Made by a program: the position numbers and the translations under genes | Assembly: GCF_002953135.1 (NCBI RefSeq) | Contig: NZ_CP026372.1 | Coordinates: 248,001 to 312,000, forward strand | DNA from: Sphingobium sp. SCG-1 | GTDB lineage: Bacteria > Pseudomonadota > Alphaproteobacteria > Sphingomonadales > Sphingomonadaceae | Length of the DNA stretch: 64,000 nucleotides | Direction: 5' to 3' | Part shown: in pieces, positions 44,243 through 54,283 of the stretch | Layout: every line of letters starts with the position of its first letter | Numbering within the stretch: position 1 is the first letter of the stretch | The notes under the pieces: generated by a model | The model's database searches: none | What the model was told of the DNA's origin: nothing | What the model saw: the letters and a program-made list of their open reading frames with translations, nothing else

Positions 44243-45394
44243 ATGGCTAGCGTTCCCCTATCGACCGACAGCCGGTTCGGCCTAGGCCGGCAGGTCCGCC
44301 TGCCCGGCCCCTTATCGCTGGACAGTGGTGCCAGCCTGACGCCGGTGGACATCGCATACGAGACGTACGGCGCGCTGAATGCCGACGCCTCCAACGCGAT
44401 CCTCATTTGCCACGCGCTGACGGGCGACCAATATGTTGCCTCTCAGCATCCGCTGACCGGCAAACCCGGTTGGTGGTGGCGGATGGTGGGCGAAGGCAAG
44501 CCAATCGATCCGGCGCGGCATTTCATCATCTGTGCCAATGTGCTGGGTAGTTGCATGGGGTCGAGCGGTCCCGCCAGCATTGATCCTGGCCGTGACGAAC
44601 CTTATGCGATGCGCTTCCCGGTCATCACGATCGGTGACATGGTGCGCGCGCAGGCGATGTTGCTCGATCATCTGGGCGTCGCCCGCCTCCATGCAGTAGT
44701 CGGCGGTTCGATGGGCGGTATGCAGGCACTGACTTGGCCGACTTTATATCCTGACCGCGTGGAATCGGTGCTGGTGATCGCATCGACGGCGCGCCATTCC
44801 GCCCAGAACATTGCCTTTCACGAAGTCGGGCGGCAGGCGATCATGGCCGATCCACGCTGGCGCGGCGGCGACTACTATGCGGACAATGACGTGCCGAGTT
44901 CCGGCCTCGCCGTTGCCCGCATGGCCGCCCATATCACCTATCTTTCCGAAGCAGGCCTCACCGAAAAATTCGGCCGCAGGCTTCAGGCGCGGCCGGACAG
45001 CCCCGGCGGGCAGAAGACCTTCGGCTTCGACGCGGACTTTCAGGTAGAAAGCTATTTACGCCATCAGGGCTTGAGCTTCGTCGACCGCTTCGACGCCAAC
45101 AGCTACCTCTATATCACGCGGGCGATGGACTATTACGACATTGCCGAAGACCATGAAGGCAGCCTTGCCCGCGCCTTTGCCCGCACGAAGGCGCGATTCT
45201 GCGTCGTCAGCTTCGATACCGACTGGCTCTATCCCACGGCGGAATCGCGGATCATCGTCCATGCGCTCAATGCCTCGGGCGCGCCTGCGAGTTTCGTAGA
45301 GCTTTCCAGCCCCTTCGGTCATGACGCCTTCCTGCTCGAAGCGCCGGAACTTAATCGCGTGGTCGATGGATTTCTGCGGGCGGGCGAACGATGA
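44243..45394 (+). CDS. metX: Homoserine O-acetyltransferase
   Basis: Acetylates L-homoserine for methionine synthesis. The 383-residue alpha/beta hydrolase-fold enzyme has the nucleophile Ser156 in GGSMGG (154-159), an Asp in FDTDWLYP and the His in PFGHDAFLLE. It overlaps the GNAT gene by four bases. No SAM riboswitch is seen in the 100-base leader. It usually adjoins metW directly; here one gene is inserted. Confidence 0.96.
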   Translation: MASVPLSTDSRFGLGRQVRLPGPLSLDSGASLTPVDIAYETYGALNADASNAILICHALTGDQYVASQHPLTGKPGWWWRMVGEGKPIDPARHFIICANVLGSCMGSSGPASIDPGRDEPYAMRFPVITIGDMVRAQAMLLDHLGVARLHAVVGGSMGGMQALTWPTLYPDRVESVLVIASTARHSAQNIAFHEVGRQAIMADPRWRGGDYYADNDVPSSGLAVARMAAHITYLSEAGLTEKFGRRLQARPDSPGGQKTFGFDADFQVESYLRHQGLSFVDRFDANSYLYITRAMDYYDIAEDHEGSLARAFARTKARFCVVSFDTDWLYPTAESRIIVHALNASGAPASFVELSSPFGHDAFLLEAPELNRVVDGFLRAGER

Positions 45395-45831
45395 GGGTTA
45401 TCGAAACTGCCCTGCCCGGCGGCTATTCGCTATCGGATGATCCGGCAAGGCTTCAGCCGAACGCGATTCATGCCTACCTCGCGAGCACCTACTGGTCGCC
45501 TGGCATCGCGCTGTCGGTAGTCGAACGAGCGATCGCGGGATCGCACTGCGTCGGCATCTACAAGGACGACGCTCAAATCGCCTTTGCCCGCGTGATTACC
45601 GACCATGCCACCTTTGCGCATCTCGCTGACGTCTATGTGCTGGAAAACTATCAAGGTCACGGCCTCGCCTCGGCGATGCTCCGCTACTTCCACGACCATC
45701 CCGATCTTCAGGGCTTGCGACGCTGGACCCTCAACACTCGCGATGCGCACAGCCTGTACGAACGTCATGGCTGGCAGCGGATCACCGGCATCTTCATGCA
45801 GCGCTATGATGGCCCGGCGGTGACAGTCTGA
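45391..45831 (+). CDS. GNAT-family N-acetyltransferase
   Basis: A 146-residue acetyltransferase. The acetyl-CoA motif is ADVYVLENYQGHGLASAML (Q/R-x-x-G-x-G/A type), followed by LNTRDAHSLYERHGWQ. The substrate is unknown. It is tightly inserted between metX (four-base overlap) and metW (one-base overlap), so it is made with the methionine enzymes. Confidence 0.88.
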   Translation: MRVIETALPGGYSLSDDPARLQPNAIHAYLASTYWSPGIALSVVERAIAGSHCVGIYKDDAQIAFARVITDHATFAHLADVYVLENYQGHGLASAMLRYFHDHPDLQGLRRWTLNTRDAHSLYERHGWQRITGIFMQRYDGPAVTV

Positions 45832-46418
45832 TGGAACTCCGTCCGGACCTTGCGCTTATCGCGCGCAACGTCACGCCCGGCGCGCGCTTGCTTGATGTCG
45901 GTTGCGGCGACGGTGGCCTGATGGCGGCGCTCCGCGACCAACGCCAAGTCGATGCGCGCGGATTGGAGATCGACCCCACGAACGTTGCTTCGGCAGTGGG
46001 CCGCGGCCTGTCTGTGGTGCAGGGCGACGCCGACACCGACCTCCATTATTACGCCGACGCCAGCTTCGATTATGCGATTCTCAGTCAGACGCTGCAAACG
46101 ACGCGCCGCCCCGACCGGGTCGTGGAGGAATTGCTCCGCATCGGTGCTCAGGCATTCGTCAGCTTCCCCAACTTTGCGCACTGGCGCGGACGGCTTTCGC
46201 TGGCGTTTGGTGGCCGGATGCCCGTGACAAAGCTGTTGCCGGACACCTGGTACGACACGCTCAACATCCATCACCTCACCATCGACGACTTTCGCGCGCT
46301 GGTGAAGGATCGCGGCTGGTCGATCGACGGCCAATGGTTCCTGAACGGCGAGAAGGAAACGACGCACACCAACGCGAATCTCTTCGCGCAGCATGCGGTA
46401 TTCCTCCTGCGGCATTAA
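45831..46418 (+). CDS. metW: Methionine biosynthesis protein MetW
   Basis: A 195-residue SAM-methyltransferase-fold protein with LLDVGCGDGGL (20-30) and FPNFAHWRGRL, both typical of MetW. It is thought to assist MetX. Its ATG overlaps the preceding stop by one base (TGATG). It converges on maeB with a 23-base gap and no clear terminator. Confidence 0.93.
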   Translation: MELRPDLALIARNVTPGARLLDVGCGDGGLMAALRDQRQVDARGLEIDPTNVASAVGRGLSVVQGDADTDLHYYADASFDYAILSQTLQTTRRPDRVVEELLRIGAQAFVSFPNFAHWRGRLSLAFGGRMPVTKLLPDTWYDTLNIHHLTIDDFRALVKDRGWSIDGQWFLNGEKETTHTNANLFAQHAVFLLRH

Positions 46419-46441
46419 TCGGCTGGTGCGGCGGTAGGGCT

Positions 46442-48703
46442 CTACAGGGCGATACCGCCCGCTGCGAGCACCGCCAGCGTCACCAGTTCGCTCGCCGTCG
46501 ACGCCATGGTAGCCACCTGCACCGGCTTCTCCAGACCCACCAGCATAGGCCCGATCACCGAATCGCCGCCCAATTCGCGCAGCAGCTTCGCCGACAGGTT
46601 GGCGGATTGCAGTCCGGGCATCACCAGCACATTGGCGGGACCGGACAGGCGGCAGAACGGATAATTCTTCATCACGGCAGGATTGAGCGCGACGTCCGGC
46701 GCCATCTCCCCTTCATATTCGAAGTCCACGCCGCGCTCGTCAAGGATCGCAACGGCGTCCCGCAGGCTGGCCAGCCAGTTGCCCGGAGGATTGCCGAAGG
46801 TGGAGTAGGACAGGAACGCCACGCGTGGCTCATGCCCCATGCGCCGCGCTACAGCGGCCGTGTCGATGGCGATGTCGGCCAGTTCTTCTGCGGTGGGTCG
46901 CTCGTTTACCGTGGTATCGGCCATGAACACCGTGTGGCTCTGCCCGACGAGTACATGAATACCGAACGCGGTGCGGCCCGCCGCAGGATCGATCACGCGA
47001 CGAATGTCGCGCATCGTCTGCGAATAGGTGCGCGTCACGCCGGAGATCATCGCTTCCGCTTCGCCAAGCTGCAAAAGCAGCGCGCCGAAGATGTTGCGTT
47101 CCCGATTCACCATCCGCTCGCAATCGCGACGCAGATAGCCGCGTCGTTGCAGACGCTGATACAGGAAATCGACCATCTTGGGCACCAGCGGCGAGTTGAC
47201 ACTGTTGTGCACTTCGAAGCTGTGAGGGTCGGTGACGCCCAGCGCGCGCAACCGGTCGTAAACATCCTGCCGCCCGACGAGCACCGGAATGCCATAGCCG
47301 CCATCGCGGAACTGGATCGCGGCGCGCAACACCACTTCTTCCTCGCCCTCGGCAAAGACGACGCGCTTGGGTTCCGCCTTCGCGCCTTCATAGGCGAGCG
47401 TCAGCACCGATGTAGTCGGATTGAGGCGCGCCTTCAGCGACTGGCGATAGGCGGCGATGTCGGGGATCATCTTCTGCGCAACGCCGCTATCCATTGCCGC
47501 CTGCGCGACGGCCGCGGGCACGATTTCCATCAGGCGCGGATCGAATGGCGTCGGGATGATATAGTCCGGGCCGAAGCTGTGCGATTTGCCATAAGCCTTG
47601 GCGACTTCCTCGGGCACGGCCTGCCGCGCCAGCGCCGCAATGGCCTGCGCCGCCGCAATCTTCATCGCTTCGTTAATCGCGGTCGCCCGCACATCCAGAG
47701 CGCCGCGGAAGATGAAGGGGAAGCCAATCACGTTGTTGACCTGATTGGGATAATCCGACCGGCCGGTGGCGACGATAGCATCCGGGCGCGCGGCCTTGGC
47801 TTCGGGCGGCGTGATTTCCGGGTCCGGATTGGCCATTGCGAAGATGATCGGCTGCGGCGCCATATCCTTGACCATGTGGCCCTGGAGCGCGCCAGCGGCG
47901 GACAGGCCGAGAAACACGTCTGCGCCTTTCAGCGCTTCTTCCAGAGTACGCGCGTCTGTCTTGGCGGCATGTGCTGACTTCCACTGGTCCATGCTTTCGG
48001 TGCGCCCCTGATAGATGACGCCGCTGCGGTCGCACATGATGACCTGATCGTGGGGCACGCCCATCGCCTTGATAAGCTCGGTACAGGCAATCGCCGCCGC
48101 GCCAGCGCCATTGACCACGATTTTCGTATCTTTGAGTTCGCGTCCGGTCAGATGCAGCGCATTGATCAGGCCCGCCGCGCAGATGATCGCGGTGCCATGC
48201 TGGTCATCGTGCATGACCGGGATGTTCATCTTTTCCTTCAGCGCCTGCTCAATGATGAAGCATTCGGGCGCCTTGATATCCTCAAGGTTGATGCCGCCGA
48301 AACTCGGCTCCATCAGCGCGACCGCATCGATGATCGCCTGCGGGTCTTCGCTGTTCAACTCGATATCGATGGAGTCCACGTCGGCAAAGCGCTTAAACAG
48401 CACTGCCTTGCCTTCCATGACCGGCTTAGAAGCCAGCGCGCCCAGATTGCCCAGGCCAAGGATTGCCGTGCCGTTGGAGATCACGGCGACCAGATTACCC
48501 TTTGCGGTATAATCATAGGCGGTTGCGGGATCTTCCGCGATGGCGCGCACCGGCACGGCAACGCCGGGCGAATAAGCCAGCGCCAGGTCGCGCTGCGTCG
48601 CCATCGGCTTGGACGCGATGATCTCGATCTTGCCCGGGCGTCCCGACGAGTGGAAGAACAACGCCTCGCGCTCGGAAAATTCCACGTTCGATTTATCGCT
48701 CAT
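46442..48703 (-). CDS. maeB: NADP-dependent malic enzyme (maeB, with phosphotransacetylase-like domain)
   Basis: Oxidative decarboxylation of malate to pyruvate, giving NADPH. The 753-residue protein has a malic enzyme domain in the first ~430 residues (DYTAKGNLVAVISNGTAILG, VMHDDQHGTA, VVNGAGAAAIACTELI). The C-terminal phosphotransacetylase-like domain (VLVGQSHTVFMADTTVNERPT, LMPGLQSANLSAKLLRELG) in such enzymes is regulatory and usually inactive. It is monocistronic and divergent from mutS. Confidence 0.96.
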   Translation of the reverse strand: MSDKSNVEFSEREALFFHSSGRPGKIEIIASKPMATQRDLALAYSPGVAVPVRAIAEDPATAYDYTAKGNLVAVISNGTAILGLGNLGALASKPVMEGKAVLFKRFADVDSIDIELNSEDPQAIIDAVALMEPSFGGINLEDIKAPECFIIEQALKEKMNIPVMHDDQHGTAIICAAGLINALHLTGRELKDTKIVVNGAGAAAIACTELIKAMGVPHDQVIMCDRSGVIYQGRTESMDQWKSAHAAKTDARTLEEALKGADVFLGLSAAGALQGHMVKDMAPQPIIFAMANPDPEITPPEAKAARPDAIVATGRSDYPNQVNNVIGFPFIFRGALDVRATAINEAMKIAAAQAIAALARQAVPEEVAKAYGKSHSFGPDYIIPTPFDPRLMEIVPAAVAQAAMDSGVAQKMIPDIAAYRQSLKARLNPTTSVLTLAYEGAKAEPKRVVFAEGEEEVVLRAAIQFRDGGYGIPVLVGRQDVYDRLRALGVTDPHSFEVHNSVNSPLVPKMVDFLYQRLQRRGYLRRDCERMVNRERNIFGALLLQLGEAEAMISGVTRTYSQTMRDIRRVIDPAAGRTAFGIHVLVGQSHTVFMADTTVNERPTAEELADIAIDTAAVARRMGHEPRVAFLSYSTFGNPPGNWLASLRDAVAILDERGVDFEYEGEMAPDVALNPAVMKNYPFCRLSGPANVLVMPGLQSANLSAKLLRELGGDSVIGPMLVGLEKPVQVATMASTASELVTLAVLAAGGIAL

Positions 48704-48837
48704 CAGTCCTGTCTCCGCCGCGTTGCAGGCTCGCCCTAGCGGCTTTTGATGACATTCTTCAAGGGCCGCTTCTCTATTTCAGTGCTGTTTCCCACACCCC
48801 TTCCGCCCCGGCGTTCGACTCGCTATCGCACGATGGC

Positions 48838-51462
48838 ATGGGTCACAGTAGTTCTTCTCCCGCAGGCGCGTCGCCGACGCCGATGATGGCGCAATATCTT
48901 GCGCTGAAGGCCGAGGCGTCCGACTGCCTGCTTTTCTATCGCATGGGCGACTTCTTCGAGCTGTTCTTTGACGATGCCAAGGCGGCTGCGGCCACGCTGG
49001 ACATCGCCCTGACGTCACGCGGTGAGCATGATGGAGCGCCTATCCCGATGTGCGGCGTGCCGGTGCACAGCTCGGAAATGTATCTAGCCCGCCTGATCCG
49101 TGCCGGTCACCGCGTCGCCATCGCCGAGCAGACCGAGACCCCTGCCGAAGCCAAGGCACGCGGCTCCAAGTCGCTCGTCGCCCGTGCCATCGTCCGCTAT
49201 GTGACGGCGGGCACGCTCACCGAAGACGCACTGCTCGATGCCCGGACCGACAATATGCTGGTGGCCGTGGCGCAAGTCGGGCAGGAATATGGTCTTGCCG
49301 CCGCCGACATCTCCAACGGTCGCTTCGAAACGATAAGCATCACCGAAGCGCAATTGCCTGCAGAGTTGGCGCGGCTGCGACCCAGCGAATTGATAACACC
49401 CGTCAACTTCACAGTCCAATTCGCGGTGCCGTCCCATCCTTTCGATCGCGCGGCCTTTGACAGCAGCCGCGCCGAGGCATTGCTGAAACGCCACTATGGC
49501 GTTGCGACGCTAGACGGTTTCGGTACTTTCGCGCGCGCTGAGTTGGCGGCGATGGGCGGGCTGCTCGGTTATCTCGATCATGCGGGCAAAGGCACCCTGC
49601 CATTCCTCGGGCCGCCAGTCAGGCGCAGCACAGATGCGCATATGGCGATCGACGCCGCTACGCGCGAAAGTCTGGAGATCGTTCAAACCATGGCCGGTCA
49701 GCGCGGGGGAAGCCTGCTCGCGGCCGTCGACCGCACCGTCACCGGCGCAGGCGCCCGCCTCCTTGCTTCCGACCTCGCCTGCCCGCTGCTGGATCAGCCG
49801 CAGATCGAGGCGCGGCTGGCGCTGGTCGCCTGGCTGCATCGTGACGGTGGCCTTCGCGATCACCTTCGGACCGCCCTGCGTGCACTCCCGGACATCGGCC
49901 GTGCGTTGGGCAGAGTCGCCATCGGGCGCGGCTCACCGCGCGATTTGGGCCAGTTGCGCGACGGCCTGCGGGAAGCGCGTATCCTGCGCGAGCGGCTCGT
50001 GACTTTGCCGGACCGTCCCAAGCTGCTGGACGATCTGCTTCCCGCCCTCGATGGCCATGCCGACCTCACGGACCGGCTCACCCGTGCGCTTGTCTCCAGC
50101 CCGCCGACGGAAAGCGCCAGTGGCGGCTATATCGCCGACGGCTATGATGCGGCCCTTGACGAACTGCGCCGCCTCGCGGGCGATGGCCGCCGCGCCATCG
50201 CCGCCCTCGAAGCGCGCTATCGCGATCAGACCGGCATCGCCAGCCTGAAGATCCGCCACAACGCCGTCCTCGGCTATCATGTCGAAGTCCCCGCCAAACA
50301 TGGCGACGCACTCCTGCGCGACGGCAGCGGCTTCACGCATCGTCAGACGCTCGCCGGTGTCGTCCGCTTCAACTCGGTCGATCTCCACGAACAGGCAAGC
50401 CGCGTTGCGCAGGCGGGCGGCCACGCCCTCGCCGCCGAAGCCGCGCACTTGGAAGAACTGATCGAAGCCGTCCTCGCTCGCAAGTCCGCCATCGATGCCG
50501 CTGCCCGCACGATCGCCCGCCTCGACGTGTCGGCGGGTCTGGCCGAGCGCGCGGCGGAAGGCGGCTGGTGCGCACCCGATTTTGCGGAAGGCCGCTGCCT
50601 CGATATCCGCGGCGGACGCCATCCCGTCGTCGAGGATGCGCTGTCCCGGGAAGGCCAGTCCTTCGTTGCGAACGACTGCTGCCTGTCCGAAACCGACCGG
50701 CTCTGGCTTGTCACTGGCCCCAATATGGGCGGCAAATCGACTTTCCTTCGCCAGAACGCGCTGATCGTCATCCTCGCGCAGGCGGGCAGTTTCGTGCCCG
50801 CCACTTCCGCCCGCCTCAGCCTTGTCGACCGCCTGTTCAGTCGCGTCGGCGCGTCGGACAATCTGGCGAAGGGCCGCTCGACTTTCATGGTGGAGATGGT
50901 CGAAACTGCCGCCATCCTCTCGCAGGCGACCGAGCGCAGCTTCGTCATCCTCGATGAAGTCGGGCGCGGCACGTCCACCTATGACGGTCTTGCCCTTGCC
51001 TGGTCTGTGGTCGAGGCCGTGCATGAGACGAACCGCTGCCGTTGCCTCTTCGCCACCCATTATCACGAACTGACGCGGCTCGCCGAAAAGCTCGATGCCC
51101 TTTCGCTTCACCATGTCCGTGCACGGGAATGGAAGGGCGACCTCGTCCTGCTCCATGAACTCGCGCAAGGCCCGGCGGATCGCAGCTATGGCCTCGCGGT
51201 GGCGCGCCTCGCCGGCCTGCCCCCGGCCGTCCTCGCGCGGGCAAAGGACGTGCTGAAACGGCTCGAAGCGGGCAAGGCCAAGACCGGTGGTATCGCGGCC
51301 GGGCTGGACGATCTCCCGCTGTTCGCCGCGTCGCTGGCCAAGGAAACGCCGCCTCCCGATCCCTTGCGCGAAGGATTGGCCGCTCTCGACGTGGATGCGC
51401 TCAGCCCCCGCGAAGCCCTCGATGCGCTCTACCGCTTGAAAGCCCTGCTGGACGAGGCGTGA
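48838..51462 (+). CDS. mutS: DNA mismatch repair protein MutS
   Basis: Recognises mismatches and small loops. The 874-residue protein has the mismatch-binding domain with GDFFELFFDDA (F-x-E, about residue 38), connector, clamp and ATPase domains. Walker A GPNMGGKST lies near residue 627 and the C-terminal GLPPAVLARAKDVL segment follows. It lies 43 bases ahead of glnD on the same strand. No mutL is near. Confidence 0.97.
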   Translation: MGHSSSSPAGASPTPMMAQYLALKAEASDCLLFYRMGDFFELFFDDAKAAAATLDIALTSRGEHDGAPIPMCGVPVHSSEMYLARLIRAGHRVAIAEQTETPAEAKARGSKSLVARAIVRYVTAGTLTEDALLDARTDNMLVAVAQVGQEYGLAAADISNGRFETISITEAQLPAELARLRPSELITPVNFTVQFAVPSHPFDRAAFDSSRAEALLKRHYGVATLDGFGTFARAELAAMGGLLGYLDHAGKGTLPFLGPPVRRSTDAHMAIDAATRESLEIVQTMAGQRGGSLLAAVDRTVTGAGARLLASDLACPLLDQPQIEARLALVAWLHRDGGLRDHLRTALRALPDIGRALGRVAIGRGSPRDLGQLRDGLREARILRERLVTLPDRPKLLDDLLPALDGHADLTDRLTRALVSSPPTESASGGYIADGYDAALDELRRLAGDGRRAIAALEARYRDQTGIASLKIRHNAVLGYHVEVPAKHGDALLRDGSGFTHRQTLAGVVRFNSVDLHEQASRVAQAGGHALAAEAAHLEELIEAVLARKSAIDAAARTIARLDVSAGLAERAAEGGWCAPDFAEGRCLDIRGGRHPVVEDALSREGQSFVANDCCLSETDRLWLVTGPNMGGKSTFLRQNALIVILAQAGSFVPATSARLSLVDRLFSRVGASDNLAKGRSTFMVEMVETAAILSQATERSFVILDEVGRGTSTYDGLALAWSVVEAVHETNRCRCLFATHYHELTRLAEKLDALSLHHVRAREWKGDLVLLHELAQGPADRSYGLAVARLAGLPPAVLARAKDVLKRLEAGKAKTGGIAAGLDDLPLFAASLAKETPPPDPLREGLAALDVDALSPREALDALYRLKALLDEA

Positions 51463-51505
51463 ATCAGCAGTTCCCTAGGGGGCTGACACACCCTACATAG
51501 CGTCC

Positions 51506-54280
51506 ATGTCCACTCTCTTCGACACGCTCCCCAACCGGCGCGCCATCATCGACCGGCGCATCGTGGCTGACCGCATCGCCATTGTTGCAGGACAAGAGGG
51601 GCAGAATGCGCAAGCATTGCGGGCCGCCGTCGTCGACGAACTGCGCTCGGCGCTTGAGGCAGGCCGCGCGGAGGCCGCTCGCCGCCTTGCCATGCACCCG
51701 ACGCGCGGGCGCGAGACGGTTTCCGCCTTCGCGTTCCTGATCGACCAGATCCTGCGCATCCTCTACGATGCGACGACGCAGCATCTGCACCCGTCCGGTA
51801 ATCGCAGCACCTCGGAACGCATCGCCCTGATTGCAGTCGGCGGTTATGGACGCGGCGAGATGGCGCCGCATAGCGATGTCGATATCGGCTTCATCACGCC
51901 GTGGAAGCCGACTGGCTGGACCGAGCAGGTCATAGAGTCCATGCTCTATTCGCTTTGGGATCTTGGCCTCAAAGTGGGGCACAGCAGCCGGTCGGTCGAT
52001 GAGACGGTGCGCATGGCGAAAAGCGATCTCACCATCCGCACGGCGCTTCTGGAGGCGCGCTATGTATGGGGCGATCGCGCGCTGTACGAGGAAACCTCGC
52101 GCCGCTTCGACGAGGAAGTCGTCAAGGACACGGGGCGCACCTTCGTCGCAGAAAAGCTCGCGGAACGCGATGCGCGGCACAAGCGAATGGGCGACAGCCG
52201 CTATGTCGTCGAACCAAATGTCAAGGAAGGCAAAGGCGGCCTGCGTGATCTCCACACGCTTTTCTGGATCGGCAAATATGTGAATCGCGTCCGGTCGGTG
52301 GCGGAACTGGTCGATGCCGGGCTGCTGACGCGTCAGGAGTTGCGTCAATTCCAGAAGGCGGAGGATTTCCTCTGGGCCGTCCGCTGCCATCTGCACATGA
52401 TTACGGGCCGCGCCGAAGATCGCCTGACCTTCGATTTGCAGGTGGAGATTGCCGAGCGCACGCACTTTTCCGCCCGCAATGGTCAGTCCGCGGTCGAGCG
52501 CTTCATGCGCTATTACTTCCTGAACGCGAAGACGGTGGGTGATCTGACTGCGGTGTTCCTGGCCCATCTGGACGACCGCCTGGCGGCACGCGGGCATCGT
52601 TACGTCCCCAGCTTCTTCCGCCGCCCTAAGAAGCTCGACGGCTTCATTCTCGATCGCGGCCGCATCGCGCTTCCCTCCGACGACTTCTTTCAGGCTGATC
52701 CCGTCCGGATGCTGGAAATTTTCGCGGTCGCCGATCGTCACGGCCTCTCTATCCACCCGTCCGCCATTCGCGCTGCCAGTCGCGACGCGCACTTGATCGA
52801 CCGCCACATCCGCAAGGACGTGCGCGCTAACGCCGCATTCCTGGACGTGCTGACCTCGCCACGCGATCCGGAGACCGTGCTGCGCTGGATGAACGAAGCC
52901 AGTGTCTTTGGCCGCTTCATTCCCGATTTCGGACGCGTTGTCGCGCAGATGCAGTTCGACATGTACCACCACTACACCGTTGACGAACACACGATCCGCG
53001 CCGTGGGCCTGCTCGCCCGCATCGAGAAGGGCGATATTCAGGTCGATCATCCGCTTTGCACGTCATTGATGGAGAAGCTGCTGTCGCGCCGCGTGCTCTA
53101 CGTGGCGGTGCTGCTGCACGACATCGCCAAGGGGCGCGGCGGCGATCACAGCATATTGGGCGCGGAGGTGGCACTGTCGCTCTGCCCCCGCCTTGGCCTG
53201 ACCGCAGCAGAAACCGAAACGGTCGCGTGGCTGGTGCGCTATCATTTGCTGATGTCAGCCACTGCCTTCAAGCGCGACCTGTCGGACTATAAGACCATTA
53301 TGGACTTCACCGATGTCGTCCAGAGTCCCGAGCGTCTGCGCCTGCTGCTGATCCTGACGGTCGTGGACATTCGCGCCGTGGGACCGGGCGTCTGGAACAG
53401 TTGGAAACGGCAGTTGCTGACCGACCTTTACGACGCGGCGGAAGAAGTGCTGCGCCTGGGCCACAAACAGAATGGCCGCCGGGAAAAGGTGCAGGCGAAA
53501 CAGGAGGCGCTTCAGCACGCGATGGAGCTGTCCGACGAAGTATTCGCATCCCTTAAGAAGCGCTTCCCGGAATCCTACTGGATTGCCGAGCCTGATGACA
53601 TTCTTCAGCAGAACGTCGGGCATGTGATGGCGGCCGGCAATGAGCCGCTGTCGATCGCCGCAGAGGTTTACCCGCAGCGAGGCGCGACGCTTGTGACTGT
53701 CTATGCGGCCGACCATCCGGGGTTGTTCTATCGTGTCGCCGGCGCCATTCACCTCGCAGGCGGCAACATCATCGACGCACGCATCCATACCATGCGCGAT
53801 GGCATGGCGATCGACAATTTCCTGGTGCAGGATCCGTTCGGCGGCCGCTTCGACAGTGCCGATCAATTAAACCGGATCAAACGCATGATCGAGGATGCTT
53901 TGGCCAATCGGCATAAGCTGATTACCAAGCTGGAGGCACGCCCTCTCCCCCGCACACGCGCGGAGGCCTTCCACATTGTCCCGAACGTGCTGATCGATAA
54001 CAAGGCGTCCAATCGCTTCACCGTTGTCGAAACCACCGCCCGTGATCGCCCGGCGCTGCTGTTCGCGCTCGCTAATGCGCTGTTCCAGTCGAAAGTCACT
54101 GTTCACAGCGCCCATGTCGCGACCTATGGCGAACGCGCCGTGGACACCTTCTATGTCACGGATTTGCTCGGCGGAAAGATCGAAAGCAAGGCACGGCTAC
54201 AGACACTCGAACGCCGCCTGCTCGAAGCAGCCAGCACGGAATTTGCCAATGTGACCGAGCGTAGCCGCCAAGTCGCCTGA
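51506..54280 (+). CDS. glnD: Bifunctional PII uridylyltransferase / uridylyl-removing enzyme
   Basis: Modifies PII proteins according to glutamine. The 924-residue protein has a nucleotidyltransferase domain (VGGYGRGEMAPHSDVDIGF), an HD phosphohydrolase domain (LLHDIAKGRGGDHS) and two C-terminal ACT domains (VYAADHPGLFYRVAGAIHLAGG; TTARDRPALLFALANAL). All parts look intact. It follows mutS and converges with the L,D-transpeptidase gene with a three-base gap. Confidence 0.97.
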   Translation: MSTLFDTLPNRRAIIDRRIVADRIAIVAGQEGQNAQALRAAVVDELRSALEAGRAEAARRLAMHPTRGRETVSAFAFLIDQILRILYDATTQHLHPSGNRSTSERIALIAVGGYGRGEMAPHSDVDIGFITPWKPTGWTEQVIESMLYSLWDLGLKVGHSSRSVDETVRMAKSDLTIRTALLEARYVWGDRALYEETSRRFDEEVVKDTGRTFVAEKLAERDARHKRMGDSRYVVEPNVKEGKGGLRDLHTLFWIGKYVNRVRSVAELVDAGLLTRQELRQFQKAEDFLWAVRCHLHMITGRAEDRLTFDLQVEIAERTHFSARNGQSAVERFMRYYFLNAKTVGDLTAVFLAHLDDRLAARGHRYVPSFFRRPKKLDGFILDRGRIALPSDDFFQADPVRMLEIFAVADRHGLSIHPSAIRAASRDAHLIDRHIRKDVRANAAFLDVLTSPRDPETVLRWMNEASVFGRFIPDFGRVVAQMQFDMYHHYTVDEHTIRAVGLLARIEKGDIQVDHPLCTSLMEKLLSRRVLYVAVLLHDIAKGRGGDHSILGAEVALSLCPRLGLTAAETETVAWLVRYHLLMSATAFKRDLSDYKTIMDFTDVVQSPERLRLLLILTVVDIRAVGPGVWNSWKRQLLTDLYDAAEEVLRLGHKQNGRREKVQAKQEALQHAMELSDEVFASLKKRFPESYWIAEPDDILQQNVGHVMAAGNEPLSIAAEVYPQRGATLVTVYAADHPGLFYRVAGAIHLAGGNIIDARIHTMRDGMAIDNFLVQDPFGGRFDSADQLNRIKRMIEDALANRHKLITKLEARPLPRTRAEAFHIVPNVLIDNKASNRFTVVETTARDRPALLFALANALFQSKVTVHSAHVATYGERAVDTFYVTDLLGGKIESKARLQTLERRLLEAASTEFANVTERSRQVA

Positions 54281-54283
54281 CGA

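Noticed and set aside
45902..47977. A 691-residue forward open frame crossing metW and maeB
   Set aside because: It is a shadow frame caused by GC-rich codon bias, with no domain and poor composition; the real genes are metW and maeB.
51464..53050. A long reverse frame inside glnD, and another (49933-51168) inside mutS
   Set aside because: Both are antisense shadows of well-recognised genes.
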